DNA of 64,000 bases, taken from positions 3,472,001 through 3,536,000 of the forward strand of contig CBDCCT010000002.1 of the NCBI GenBank assembly GCA_965214995.1, given 5' to 3'. A model generated the notes under the pieces. That model was not told the origin of the DNA. It saw nothing but the letters and a program-made list of their open reading frames with translations, and searched no databases. Below, piece by piece: positions 1 through 8,866 of the stretch. The first letter of the stretch is position 1. Every line of letters starts with the position of its first letter. This DNA is from CBDCCT01 sp965214995 (GTDB lineage Bacteria; Deinococcota; Deinococci; Deinococcales; Trueperaceae). Position numbers and translations under genes: made by a program.

Positions 1-160
1 GGCCTCTCAAGATGGTGACGCCCTCCCGCTCGAGCGCTCCCAACACCTCCGCGCCGCCCGTGTCGCAGCCCGAGACGCGGTAGCCGTCGGAAAGGTGCCA
101 GCGCGCGAGGCCGCTCATGCCGACGCCGCCGACGCCCATAAAGTGCAGGTGAGGCTTCAC
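1..160 (-). CDS. murC: UDP-N-acetylmuramate--L-alanine ligase MurC, N-terminal part cut by the window edge
   Basis: MurC adds L-alanine to UDP-MurNAc, the first amino-acid step of murein precursor synthesis in the cytoplasm. Only about 53 codons are inside the window. They show the MurC N-terminal nucleotide-binding loop, HFMGVGGVGMSGLA, near residues 6-19. The start is a GTG at 160, whose GTGA overlaps the murG stop (4-nt overlap), so translation is probably coupled. It is the last dcw gene visible here. The identity rests on the N-terminal motif and the gene order. Confidence 0.9.
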   Translation of the reverse strand, partial: MKPHLHFMGVGGVGMSGLARWHLSDGYRVSGCDTGGAEVLGALEREGVTILRG

Positions 161-1275
161 GCGGGCTCCTGGGCGAGCGCGGGCTTCATGTTCCGTTTGA
201 GCGTCTCGTCAATGAGCGCGGCAAAGGCTTCCGCCGCGCCTGCGGGGGAGAGAGAAAGCGCCGCCGTTGCCGCCGTTGCACGCATTTTGTCGTCGAGCAA
301 CGCTTCCCACGCGCCGCTGAGTTCCTGGATATCTCGCTCCAGCACCACCCGTCCCGCCCCGGCTTGCGCGACGGCTTGCGCGTTGTGGCGCTGGTGGTCC
401 TCGGCGCTTGAAGGCAAGGGCACCATCACGAGCGGCACGCCGTGAAAGGCGGCCTCGGCGAGCGTGCCGATGCCTGCACGCGTGACCCCCACGTCCGCCG
501 CCGACCAGGCGAGGGTGGCGTCTATATAAGGCTGCACGACATACTGCGGATACGCCCTCACCCTCTCCCGAACTCCGTTCGCCCAGCGCGGGCCGGAGCT
601 GTGGAGGACGGTGAGGTTCTGGCGTAGGGTTTGGGGCAACGCCTCATACGCCTCCGGCACCCGTTCGTTGAGCGTTACAGAACCCTGTGAGCCGCCCATG
701 ACAAGCGTCACCACGCCCTCTTGAGGCAACCCCAACCGCACCCGCGCCTCCCTTTTCTCCACCCGAACCTCGCGCACGGGCAGCCCGACGACGTGGGCGG
801 CGTCTTTACGAACCCCTCTGAGATGATCCAGGGCCTCGAGCTTGCCCAGCCCCACGAGTTTCGCCCTAGACGCAAACAGGCGCGTGACCTGACCCGGCAA
901 GGCGTTGCCCTCGTGCAAGAGGATGGGGAGGTGCTTTAGAGACGCGGCGGCGAGCGCCGGAAAGGAGGCGAAGCCGCCGAAACCGACCACCGCGAGAGGT
1001 TTTACCGTGCGGAGGACGCGCGCGGCGTCTCCCAAACCCAAAAGCGCCCGCACCCCCTGCCGCGGGTCGGGCCGGGCGCGGTCCCACTTGCCCGCGCGCA
1101 CGCCGTGAAAAGAAAAGCCCGCCTCGGGGATGATGGTCTCTTCCATGCCGCCGTAGTGTCCCACAAAATGAACAGTATAGCCCAAATTCTGGAGGGCTCG
1201 AGCCACCGCGAGCGCCGGGTAGATGTGCCCGCCCGTGCCGCCTGTTGCAAAGACTACCGTTCCCGGTTCTCTCAC
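157..1275 (-). CDS. murG: UDP-GlcNAc:lipid I GlcNAc transferase MurG
   Basis: MurG transfers GlcNAc from UDP-GlcNAc to lipid I, making lipid II on the inner face of the membrane. The 372-residue protein has the N-terminal GGTGGH loop at residues 12-17, a GGSQGS loop near the middle and the donor-binding stretch LAEAAFHGVPLVMVPLP towards the C-terminus, which is the GT-B arrangement of MurG. The open frame runs far upstream through ftsW, but the start is set by a GTG at 1275 whose GTGA overlaps the ftsW stop. The other end overlaps the murC start in the same way. Confidence 0.95.
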   Translation of the reverse strand: MREPGTVVFATGGTGGHIYPALAVARALQNLGYTVHFVGHYGGMEETIIPEAGFSFHGVRAGKWDRARPDPRQGVRALLGLGDAARVLRTVKPLAVVGFGGFASFPALAAASLKHLPILLHEGNALPGQVTRLFASRAKLVGLGKLEALDHLRGVRKDAAHVVGLPVREVRVEKREARVRLGLPQEGVVTLVMGGSQGSVTLNERVPEAYEALPQTLRQNLTVLHSSGPRWANGVRERVRAYPQYVVQPYIDATLAWSAADVGVTRAGIGTLAEAAFHGVPLVMVPLPSSAEDHQRHNAQAVAQAGAGRVVLERDIQELSGAWEALLDDKMRATAATAALSLSPAGAAEAFAALIDETLKRNMKPALAQEPA

Positions 1276-2324
1276 AGCGCCACGCCCTCCTTGACCGCCT
1301 GACGGTAGGCGCTGTGGATGAAGCCCATCGCCACCCCCACCGACAGGAGGCTGTTGAGGCCGTAGGACACGAAGGGCAGCGGGATGCCCGTGACCGGCAG
1401 GAGCCCGGAGGCGACGAGCAGGTTTAGCGCCGCCTGGCCGCAGATATACGCGGTCGCGCCCGCCGCCAAGAGCGAGCCCGGCCCCGAAATGGCGGCGGCG
1501 ACGCGCGTCCCCCTTACCGCCACCATAAAATAGAGCGCGAACATGATGGCGACGCCCAAGAGCCCGAGCGAGTGCCCGATAGAAATGGAGACCATGTCGG
1601 TGTCCGCCTCGGGCACGGCGATGGGTCGGCCCGGACCCACGCCGAAAAGCCCCGCCCGGACCAAGGTGCGCTGCGCCTGGAGCGCCTGATACGAAGCCGT
1701 CTGCGCCTGCGTCTGCGCCCCCCAGAGGTCCGAAAAGCCCGTGATGCGCTCGCCGATATAAGAAAACTGACTCAAATAGGGCCCCGCCACGAGCACCGCG
1801 ATGAGCGCCGCCGCCGTGGAGATGCTTAAAAGCCGCACGATGGTCGTGCCCGCGGCCAGCATGATGGCAAAGGCCAGCGCGAAAATAAACGCCGCGGTGC
1901 TCACGTCGGGCTCGGCGACGATGGCGCCCGCCGCGAAGCCCATCACCACCATCGGCCGCCAAATTTGCCAGTTGCCCAAGTGGTTGTAAAAAAAGGCGGT
2001 GAGGTAGGCAATGACGGTGACTTTCATGAGTTCGGAGGGTTGCAGCGCGAAGCCGCCGAGCAAGAGCCAGCGTTTGGAGTCGCTGCCCGCGGGCGAGGTG
2101 CCGACCACGAGCACCGCCAGGAGGAGCAGGAGCACGCTCCCGTAAGCGTAGGGGCTTAACCGGACGACGGTTCTGGGCGGCACCCTCGAGACCATCACGG
2201 TCACGAGAAAGGCCAGAAGCACCCGCGCGAGGTGGCTCGGCCAGCTCGAAGGCGCGCTCACAGCGACGCCCAGCACGCCCAGCGCGCCCAGCGTGAGCTG
2301 CACGAAGACTAGGAGACGGTCCAC
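1272..2324 (-). CDS. ftsW: Lipid II polymerase/division protein FtsW (SEDS family)
   Basis: FtsW is the polytopic SEDS glycosyltransferase that polymerises lipid II at the septum together with its cognate PBP. The protein is about 350 residues with many hydrophobic segments. It ends with the SEDS signature PLPFVSYGLNSLL followed by the last membrane helix. The start taken is GTG at 2324, inside the 3' end of murD (16-nt overlap); another GTG lies at 2303. Its place between murD and murG is typical for dcw clusters. The ORF extends upstream, but that part reads as an out-of-frame copy of MurD. Confidence 0.92.
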   Translation of the reverse strand: MDRLLVFVQLTLGALGVLGVAVSAPSSWPSHLARVLLAFLVTVMVSRVPPRTVVRLSPYAYGSVLLLLLAVLVVGTSPAGSDSKRWLLLGGFALQPSELMKVTVIAYLTAFFYNHLGNWQIWRPMVVMGFAAGAIVAEPDVSTAAFIFALAFAIMLAAGTTIVRLLSISTAAALIAVLVAGPYLSQFSYIGERITGFSDLWGAQTQAQTASYQALQAQRTLVRAGLFGVGPGRPIAVPEADTDMVSISIGHSLGLLGVAIMFALYFMVAVRGTRVAAAISGPGSLLAAGATAYICGQAALNLLVASGLLPVTGIPLPFVSYGLNSLLSVGVAMGFIHSAYRQAVKEGVAL

Positions 2325-3706
2325 GCCCGGCCTTCCCAGGCCCCGCCGACCCGCGCTTCCAAAAGCCCGACCGCCCGGCGGAACGTTTCCGCGCGCGCCC
2401 GGTAGTCCTTGAACTGGTCGAACGAGGCGGCGAGCGGGGCCAAAAGGACGGTGCCGCCGTTTTTGCTTAGGTGCTCGAGCCCCCGCTCGCACGCACAAGA
2501 GAGCGCCGCCGCGCCGTCCTCTTGAGGGCACAAGGCGGTGTCGGTCCAGGCCCCCACCCTTTGCGCAAACTCCGGCCCCGAGCGGCCCACGCCGATAAAA
2601 AGCACCACTTTCTCCCTCACGAGCGCTTCCAGTTCCTCAAACGCCGCGCCCTTGTCCACTCCGCCGCCAATCCAGACGATAGGTTTGGGGGTGGCCTCCA
2701 AGGCCGCCCGGACCGACAGCGTGCGGGTGGCGATGGAATCTTCCACAAAGGTGACGCGGCTCCCTGCGCCCCCGAGCGCGCCCACCACGCTGTAGCGCCC
2801 CGCGACGCCCTCGAAACGCGCTAGCGCGTCCCGCAGCGTCTCGTCCTCCAGCCCGTACGCCGCGCCCACGAGCGCCACCGCGAGCGCGTTGGCGTGGAAG
2901 TGCCGCCCCTTGACGTGCAGGTCTCGAGTCGGCAGAAGTGCCTTGCCGTGCAGCATCAGCGTGTCCCCGTCGGGGCCGGGCTCGAGCCACGCGTCCGCCT
3001 CACCCTCCACGGAAAAGCCCAGCGTCTTGGCCCGCGACGCCTCCGCCCACGCGCGCACCACCCGGTCGTCGGCGTTGTAGACAAAGGTGTCGTGCTCGTC
3101 CAGATGCGCAACGAGCGCCTTTTTGGCGGCGTGATAGGCCGCCACCGAGCCGTGCCGGTCGAGGTGGTCGCGGCCTAAGTTGAGTACCACCGCCACCTTG
3201 GGCTTGAGGGTGGGGGAGCGCTCGAGCCCGAACGAGGAGAGTTCGGTCACCAGAACCGCGCCCGGTTCGTTTGTATTCAATGCCACCGCCGCGAGCGCGG
3301 GGCCGATGTTGCCGCCCGCGGGGGCGTCGAAACCCGCCGCCTGCAGCGCATCGCTCACCCAGCGCGTCACCGTCGTTTTGCCCGCGGTCCCGGTGATGCC
3401 GACGATGTCCGCGTCTGTAGTGCGGTAGACCCACTCGACCTCGCCGATGGTCTCCAAGCCGCGCGCGCGTAGCGCCACTAAATCCGGATGGTCCCAGGGC
3501 ACGCCCGGCGCGGCGATGCAGATGTCCACTGCTGCTTCGCGGGGTAAAGGGCTCGGTTTGCAGCCTAAGACTTCGACCTCGAGCACCTCATGCGCCTGCG
3601 GCCTCTCGTCAAAATACAGCACCTCGTGACCCTGCGCGCGCAGGAGGCGGCAGGCGGCCACGCCGCTCCGGCCGAGGCCGTAGACGAGCACGCGCACCTT
3701 GGTCAC
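2309..3706 (-). CDS. murD: UDP-N-acetylmuramoylalanine--D-glutamate ligase MurD
   Basis: MurD adds D-glutamate to UDP-MurNAc-L-Ala using ATP. The 465-residue protein shows the N-terminal Rossmann loop VYGLGRSG (residues 8-15), the Mur-ligase P-loop GTAGKTT (106-112) and the central NLGRDHLDRHG segment that is characteristic of MurD. It starts with GTG at 3706 in a GTGA overlap with mraY and runs 16 nt into ftsW. The length is normal for the family. Confidence 0.95.
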   Translation of the reverse strand: MTKVRVLVYGLGRSGVAACRLLRAQGHEVLYFDERPQAHEVLEVEVLGCKPSPLPREAAVDICIAAPGVPWDHPDLVALRARGLETIGEVEWVYRTTDADIVGITGTAGKTTVTRWVSDALQAAGFDAPAGGNIGPALAAVALNTNEPGAVLVTELSSFGLERSPTLKPKVAVVLNLGRDHLDRHGSVAAYHAAKKALVAHLDEHDTFVYNADDRVVRAWAEASRAKTLGFSVEGEADAWLEPGPDGDTLMLHGKALLPTRDLHVKGRHFHANALAVALVGAAYGLEDETLRDALARFEGVAGRYSVVGALGGAGSRVTFVEDSIATRTLSVRAALEATPKPIVWIGGGVDKGAAFEELEALVREKVVLFIGVGRSGPEFAQRVGAWTDTALCPQEDGAAALSCACERGLEHLSKNGGTVLLAPLAASFDQFKDYRARAETFRRAVGLLEARVGGAWEGRAWTVS

Positions 3707-4629
3707 AGTCGGCTCCCGTTCAAGCTCCAGGCGAGCGCCACGCAGGCGGCGGTCACGAGCCAGAAGCGCGTGACCACCTGCGTCTCGGTCCAGCCCGAGA
3801 GCTCGAAGTGGTGGTGTAGCGGGCTAATGCGGAAAAGGCGCTTGCCGCCCGTGAGCCTGAAGTAGCTCACCTGGAGCATCACCGACACGACTTCTAAAAG
3901 GGGAACGAGCGCGATGAGCGGCAGCCACCAGGTCCAGCCCGCTAGAATCACGATGCCTGCCACCCCCGCCCCAAGCGCTTCCGAGCCAACCCCACCCATA
4001 AAGATGCGCGCGGGATGAGCGTTGTACCACAGAAAACCGAGCAGCGCCCCCACGAGCGAAGCCGCGAGTGAGAAGCTAAGAAAAGGCAAGAGGATAAGCG
4101 CGACCATCCCGCCCGCGAGCCCGTCCAACCCGTCGCTAAAGTTCACCGCGTTGATGGTGCCTGTGATGATAAATGCGTAGGCGAGAATGTCGAGCGGCGC
4201 AATGCCAAAGAGTGGATGCCCGCTGAGCACCGCGTAAATCGAAAAGAGAAGCGCGAACAGCGCTTGCAAGAGCAGCCGGTAACGCGCGAGCAGCCCCGTT
4301 GAGGCGTCCTCGCCATGTGAACCTTCGCCCGCGCTGATGCGCCGCTTGCGTTGCAGCGACGCGTAATCGTCGTACCAGCCGAGGAGCGCGGCGGCGGCGG
4401 TGAGCGCGACCACCACCCAGCCGTCGGTGCTCGTCTCGCCCACCACGAGCCAGGCAATAAGGGCGGCGAGCAAAAAGGCCGCGCCGCCCATCGTCGGCGT
4501 GCCCTCCTTGGCGAGGTGCGAGCGCGGCCCGTCGCGCCGGACCGCCTTGCCCCAGCCGAAGCGTTTGGCGAGCTGGACGAACGCGCCCACCAAAAGGAGC
4601 GAGAAGAGGAGGCCCAGCACGACGCTCAC
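3703..4629 (-). CDS. mraY: Phospho-N-acetylmuramoyl-pentapeptide transferase MraY
   Basis: MraY moves phospho-MurNAc-pentapeptide from UDP to undecaprenyl phosphate, making lipid I. The 308-residue integral membrane protein contains the MraY signature KEGTPTMGG, the acidic NFSDGLDGLAGG segment and the HHHFE motif near the C-terminus. It starts with GTG at 4629, again in a GTGA overlap with the upstream murF stop, and its own stop overlaps the murD start. It is slightly shorter than the usual 320-360 residues. Confidence 0.95.
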   Translation of the reverse strand: MSVVLGLLFSLLLVGAFVQLAKRFGWGKAVRRDGPRSHLAKEGTPTMGGAAFLLAALIAWLVVGETSTDGWVVVALTAAAALLGWYDDYASLQRKRRISAGEGSHGEDASTGLLARYRLLLQALFALLFSIYAVLSGHPLFGIAPLDILAYAFIITGTINAVNFSDGLDGLAGGMVALILLPFLSFSLAASLVGALLGFLWYNAHPARIFMGGVGSEALGAGVAGIVILAGWTWWLPLIALVPLLEVVSVMLQVSYFRLTGGKRLFRISPLHHHFELSGWTETQVVTRFWLVTAACVALAWSLNGSRL

Positions 4630-5948
4630 GCGACCGCCTCACAGTCTTTAAGAAAATTCACGAGCCGCTCGAGCCTCATCCCCCGCGACGCCTTGAAAAG
4701 GATGGTGCCCGTCAAGTCCAAAGTTGCTAGATAATCCTGCACTTCCTCCACCGTTTCAAAATGCTTAGCGCTCGAGTTTTCCGACGCGATAAAACGCGCT
4801 TCGGTTCCCACTGTAACAACCTCGTCCAGCCCCCGCGTGTCCCGCCCCACTGCACGATGAAGTTCTTCGGACGCCTTCCCAAGCTCGAGCATGTCCCCCA
4901 ACACCGCCGTGCGCGGCCCCGGCGCATTTCTAAGCACCTCGAGCGCGGCCCGCACCGCCGCGGGCGAAGCGTTGTAGGTGTCGTCGATGAGCATAAAGTG
5001 GGGGAGGCTGTGGAACTGGAGGCGTCCGGGCTCGAGCCTGACGGTTGCTAAGCGCGCGGCAGCTTCTTCTAAAGGCAGTCCCAGATGTGACGCAAGCGCC
5101 ACCGCGCCCACCGCGTTACGCGCCATCGCCGCGCCCGGACGGGGGAGGGGGACGCGAACGCCCAAGACCTCGAGCGTCTGGCTCACGGGCGTCGTCTCGG
5201 TGATGCGTCCCGTAATGTCGGCTGTAGTCTCGTCTGCGTCACCGGTAAGCCCGTACACCCGGCTCTTTTCTCGCCTCTCCGCGCTCAAAAAGGGCGCGGC
5301 TTGAGCACTCACAAACGCGACCTCCGCCGCCTCGACCAATCGTCCCTTTTCCCGCGCCACGCCTTCCACGCTGCCGAGCCCGCTGAGATGGCTTTCGGCT
5401 ACGAGCGTGAGCACCGCGTGGGTGGGCCGGGTGAGTTCGACGAGCGTCGCCATCTCGCCGACGTGGTCGATGCCGAGCTCGAGCACCAGCGGCTCATTTG
5501 TGCGTCCTCCCAACCACGCTTCTACCAGAATCTGCGCGAGCGCGAGCGGTGTGTTGAAGTTGCCGGGGGAGTTGGGCACGCCCAAGGCCGCACAAACAAA
5601 CGCCTTGGTGCTCGTTTTGCCCGCCGAGCCGGTTATGCCGATAACTGAACCCGAGAGCGCCGCGCGCGCTTCTCGGCCCAGCTCGAGCAGCACCCCGCCC
5701 GGGTCCGCCACCCGCACGCCGCGCGGGTGGGGTTCGTCGGACACGATAAACGCCGCGCCCGCCGCCAGCGCCGCGTCCGCGTATTTGATGCCGTGTTCGC
5801 TCTCGCCGGGAAGGGCGAAAAAGGCGTCGCCGCGCCGCACGCGGCCCGAATGAAAGCTCACCCCGGTCGCGGCGGGCGTGGCGGCACCCAACGCCTTGCC
5901 CACCACGCCCGCGGGCGACATGGCGGCGATGTGACGGGGGCTCAGCAC
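4626..5948 (-). CDS. murF: UDP-MurNAc-tripeptide--D-Ala-D-Ala ligase MurF
   Basis: MurF adds D-Ala-D-Ala to the UDP-MurNAc-tripeptide, completing the pentapeptide precursor. The 440-residue protein has the Mur-ligase P-loop GSAGKTS at residues 107-113 and the C-terminal-domain sequence DDTYNASPAA typical of MurF. The start is GTG at 5948. A 64-nt AT-rich gap separates it from ftsI. No murE lies between ftsI and murF, although that is its common position. Confidence 0.93.
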   Translation of the reverse strand: MLSPRHIAAMSPAGVVGKALGAATPAATGVSFHSGRVRRGDAFFALPGESEHGIKYADAALAAGAAFIVSDEPHPRGVRVADPGGVLLELGREARAALSGSVIGITGSAGKTSTKAFVCAALGVPNSPGNFNTPLALAQILVEAWLGGRTNEPLVLELGIDHVGEMATLVELTRPTHAVLTLVAESHLSGLGSVEGVAREKGRLVEAAEVAFVSAQAAPFLSAERREKSRVYGLTGDADETTADITGRITETTPVSQTLEVLGVRVPLPRPGAAMARNAVGAVALASHLGLPLEEAAARLATVRLEPGRLQFHSLPHFMLIDDTYNASPAAVRAALEVLRNAPGPRTAVLGDMLELGKASEELHRAVGRDTRGLDEVVTVGTEARFIASENSSAKHFETVEEVQDYLATLDLTGTILFKASRGMRLERLVNFLKDCEAVA

Positions 5949-5992
5949 GTGAGCCTTCCCACCACTGGACTTAACAACTTACACACGTTACA

Positions 5993-5998
5993 CACTAT
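5993..5998 (-). promoter_or_regulatory. Possible internal promoter (-10 box) in front of murF
   Basis: The 64-nt ftsI-murF gap is the only real gap in the operon downstream of mraZ. On the minus strand it contains TATAGT, one base from the TATAAT consensus, about 45 nt before the murF start, within AT-rich sequence. No convincing -35 box was seen. This is inference from sequence alone. Confidence 0.3.
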
Positions 5999-6012
5999 AC
6001 CTTACCGAGTCC

Positions 6013-7593
6013 TCACTGGGAGCGGGCGAGCGCACCCTCCTGGGGGGGCAGGCCCCACAGCGCCACCGTCTCGCGGCCGATGGCGCCGAAAAGGGGCGCG
6101 GCGACGAAAGTGCTCGTTGAGCCCTCGAGCTTGGGCTTATGGACGAACACCGCCAGCGTCACCCTTGGCGTGTCGGCGGGAAAAAATCCGGCGAAGTGGA
6201 GCGTGTATTCGTCCTCGACGTAGCGCCCGACGGAAGGCTCGAACACGTCGGCGGTGCCGCTCTTGCCGCCTACTAAGACGCCGGGGATTTTGGCGACTTT
6301 GAGCCCGCTCTCCTCGACGGTGTGAATCAGCATACTGCGCACGGCGCGCGCCACCTCGGGCGAGAGCACCCGGTGGGGCATCCGCCAGGGCTCGTCCTCG
6401 ACGAGGCGCGGCGGGACGTAGAGGCCGTCGTTGGCGAAAATGCTGTAGGCGGTGGCGAGTTGCAGCTCGGTCGTCGTGAGGCTCTGGCCGATGCTCGCTG
6501 AGGCGTGGTCCTGGGGCACCCAGCCCTCGGGCGTTCTGAGCTGCCCGGAGCGGTCGTAGGCGTAGGAGAGATTCACGCTCTCACCAAAGCCGTAGCGGCG
6601 GTACCAGTCGTAAAGCTCGGGAGACGAAAAACGTTGCCCCAGATGAATCATGCCGCTGTTGCTCGAGTAGCGCAGCACGTCCGGCAGGGGCAGCGTCTCG
6701 TCGTGTTGGGCTACATCACGAAAAGTCTTATCGCCCACGCGCAGCGTCATCGGGGTGTCGATGATCTCGTTCGGCTTCACCCGTCCGTCCTGTAAGAGGG
6801 CCGCCACGACAAAGGGCTTCATGGTCGAGCCGGGCTCCACCTGCTGCAAAAAGGCGCGGTTGTCGATGTCGCTGCGGTCGCGCACCCGGCCCTGATAGTT
6901 GGGGTCGTAGTCGGGGTAGGAGGCGGCGGCCAGAATGCGCCCGGTGCCCGCTTCTATCATCACCGCGGCGCCGCTCTCGGCCCTAAAGGCCCTCACCGCC
7001 CGTTTGACCTCGGCCTGCGCGACCGCCTGCAAACTCGGGTCGAGCGTGAGCGTGACGTTTTCGCCCGTGCTGAGGCGGCTCTCGAGCGAGAACTCGAGCC
7101 CCTCCAAGCCAAAGCGCCCGTCGGGCTGCTCCGCGCCGCTAAAGCCTATGACGTTGGCCGCCAATGTCCCCTGCGGGTAGCGGCGGTGCTCGACCGCGCC
7201 CTCGGCGAGCACGGTACCGTCCGAGCCCAGAATCGCGCCGCGCCGCGCGGGCTCGGTGAGCGCCGCTGGCGGGTCGGGCAGCGAAGCGCCCCTCGAGGCG
7301 AAGCCCAAAAACGCGGCCAAGAGGGGCAGCGCGAGCAAAAAGAGCAGGAGCGAGCGCCGGGCGAGGCGGAGGTCGTGCGTCTCTGTGGGTGTTGCTGTGG
7401 GGGTATCCGAGGGATACTGGTCCTCAATCTCGTAAATGCCAACGCGGCTCTTCCGGTTCCTCGCCGCTTCCTTTGCTTTGGCCGCCCATTCGGCCCGCTC
7501 CCGCCGCGTCGGGGTCGCGCTGTGGTCGGCTCTGCGCCTGTTACCGGCGCGGTCTACGCGCGGGGTGTGGACGGTTCTACGTTTCAGCGCCAT
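6013..7593 (-). CDS. ftsI: Septal peptidoglycan transpeptidase FtsI (PBP2/PBP3 class)
   Basis: FtsI cross-links septal peptidoglycan outside the membrane and is the partner of FtsW. The 526-residue protein has an unusually long, basic cytoplasmic N-terminus (about 75 residues), one membrane segment at residues 81-99, and a transpeptidase domain with the three penicillin-binding motifs: STMK at 256-259 (catalytic Ser256), SSN at 310-312 and KSGT at 444-447. No PASTA repeats follow the catalytic domain. Its start overlaps the ftsL-like gene by 10 nt. Confidence 0.93.
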   Translation of the reverse strand: MALKRRTVHTPRVDRAGNRRRADHSATPTRRERAEWAAKAKEAARNRKSRVGIYEIEDQYPSDTPTATPTETHDLRLARRSLLLFLLALPLLAAFLGFASRGASLPDPPAALTEPARRGAILGSDGTVLAEGAVEHRRYPQGTLAANVIGFSGAEQPDGRFGLEGLEFSLESRLSTGENVTLTLDPSLQAVAQAEVKRAVRAFRAESGAAVMIEAGTGRILAAASYPDYDPNYQGRVRDRSDIDNRAFLQQVEPGSTMKPFVVAALLQDGRVKPNEIIDTPMTLRVGDKTFRDVAQHDETLPLPDVLRYSSNSGMIHLGQRFSSPELYDWYRRYGFGESVNLSYAYDRSGQLRTPEGWVPQDHASASIGQSLTTTELQLATAYSIFANDGLYVPPRLVEDEPWRMPHRVLSPEVARAVRSMLIHTVEESGLKVAKIPGVLVGGKSGTADVFEPSVGRYVEDEYTLHFAGFFPADTPRVTLAVFVHKPKLEGSTSTFVAAPLFGAIGRETVALWGLPPQEGALARSQ

Positions 7594-7901
7594 ATCGTAC
7601 GAATCTCCAATCCGCCGGGGGGCCGGGGTGGGTCGGGGGGGGGAACGGGGGAGACCTGAAAAGTTTCTTGCCCCTCGGGGCTCGTCATCCCGCGGGCGAG
7701 CGCCCAGGCGCGCACCGCCGCGGGCCCCGTCACGGTCGCGGCCTCGCTGCGCAGGTCGCTCAGCAGGATGTAGCGCTCGCTCTTTTCGTTGATGAGTTCG
7801 CGCTGCTTGCGGTAGAGGCGCTGGTTGTGCGTCCCAAAGGCGGCGAGGCCTACCAAGAGGATGAGGTAGAGCACGACGGTGCCTTGTTGGGTTCGGGTCA
7901 T
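7584..7901 (-). CDS. ftsL: Small FtsL-like bitopic division protein
   Basis: The 105-residue protein has a short N-terminus, one membrane helix (about residues 8-24), then a helical, charged, coiled-coil-like stretch and a proline-rich tail. FtsL proteins share this plan but little sequence, so the name rests on topology and on the conserved place between rsmH and ftsI. The ATG at 7901 overlaps the rsmH stop as ATGA. It would act with FtsB/FtsQ at the divisome. Confidence 0.7.
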   Translation of the reverse strand: MTRTQQGTVVLYLILLVGLAAFGTHNQRLYRKQRELINEKSERYILLSDLRSEAATVTGPAAVRAWALARGMTSPEGQETFQVSPVPPPDPPRPPGGLEIRTIWR

Positions 7902-8866
7902 GGCTGGGCCTTTGTAAATTTCGTCGTGGTTTTTGCGGCGTCCGTATCCACCCTCTCCCCGACGCGCAGCTTGGCGGCGCGGGCGCGGGGGTTCGCCTCG
8001 ACCTCTTCGGGCGAGGCGGTGAGCGGCTTTTTAGCGAGGGGCCGCCACGCCTCGCGCTCTCTTAACGCGTGCTTGACGATGCGGTCCTCGAGCGAGTGGT
8101 ACGACAACACCACGAGCCGCCCGCCGGGCTTAAGAATCCGCTGGGCGGCCTCGAGCGCGTCTGAGAGCGCGCCCAGTTCGTCGTTGACGAAGATGCGCAA
8201 GGCCTGAAAGGTGCGCCGGGCCGGATGCTCGCGCCGCCGCCCCGGTGGGTACGCACTCTGGATGATGTCGGCCAGCTTTTCCGTCGTCTCGATGGGCGCG
8301 TCCTCACGCGCCTCAACGATGCGCCGCGCGACGCGGCGGCTGTGGCGCTCTTCGCCATACTTAAAGATAATCGCGGCGAGGTCGTCCGCCGGGGTCTCGT
8401 TGACCACCTCCGCGGCGCTCCTGCCCTCACCGCCCATGCGCATGTCGAGCGGACCGGGACGCCGAAAGGCGAAGCCGCGTTCCGCTTCATCTAACTGCAT
8501 CGAGGACACGCCCAGGTCGAGCAGCACGCCGCTCACCCCGTCCAGCCCGGCCTCTTGCGCGTAACGGTCTAAGTGCCGAAAATCGCCCTCCGCAAAACGC
8601 AATTCGCTGTGGGGGGGGACGCTGAGCTCCTCTAAATACGCCCGCACGCGCTCGTCGCGGTCAACGGCCAGGACCGAGCCGCCCGCCCGGAGGATGGCCT
8701 GCGTGTGCCCGCCCGCCCCAAAGGTGCCGTCGATATACCAGTGACCCGGCTCCACCTGCAAGCCGTCAAGACATTCGGTCAGCATGACGGGAAGGTGGGG
8801 GCGCACAGTGTTTTGTCCAGAATCTTGCATGGTGTCTTGTCCGGGATTTTGGTTTGTTTGCGTCAT
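7898..8866 (-). CDS. rsmH: 16S rRNA (cytosine-1402-N4)-methyltransferase RsmH (MraW)
   Basis: RsmH methylates N4 of C1402 in 16S rRNA using S-adenosylmethionine. The 322-residue protein has the SAM-binding motif DGTFGAGGH at residues 46-54, followed by the LDLGVSSMQLD segment and the RTFQALRIFVN stretch of the family. The first 22 residues are a tandem duplication of eight residues (see the repeat at 8804-8851) placed before the conserved RPHLPVML start of the domain. The ATG at 8866 overlaps the mraZ stop. A second in-frame ATG at residue 13 lies within the repeat. Confidence 0.94.
   Translation of the reverse strand: MTQTNQNPGQDTMQDSGQNTVRPHLPVMLTECLDGLQVEPGHWYIDGTFGAGGHTQAILRAGGSVLAVDRDERVRAYLEELSVPPHSELRFAEGDFRHLDRYAQEAGLDGVSGVLLDLGVSSMQLDEAERGFAFRRPGPLDMRMGGEGRSAAEVVNETPADDLAAIIFKYGEERHSRRVARRIVEAREDAPIETTEKLADIIQSAYPPGRRREHPARRTFQALRIFVNDELGALSDALEAAQRILKPGGRLVVLSYHSLEDRIVKHALREREAWRPLAKKPLTASPEEVEANPRARAAKLRVGERVDTDAAKTTTKFTKAQP
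8804..8851 (-). repeat. 24-nt tandem duplication in the 5' end of rsmH
   Basis: Two adjacent 24-nt units (8804-8827 and 8828-8851) encode QNPGQDTM and QDSGQNTV. They differ at six positions, all transitions. The duplication lengthens the protein N-terminus without shifting the frame and uses AT-rich codons unlike the rest of the gene. Confidence 0.85.

Noticed and set aside
1276..1962. Upstream extension of the murG frame (229 codons)
   Set aside because: It is a shadow of ftsW in another frame; the GTGA overlap and the MurG N-terminus fix the start at 1275.
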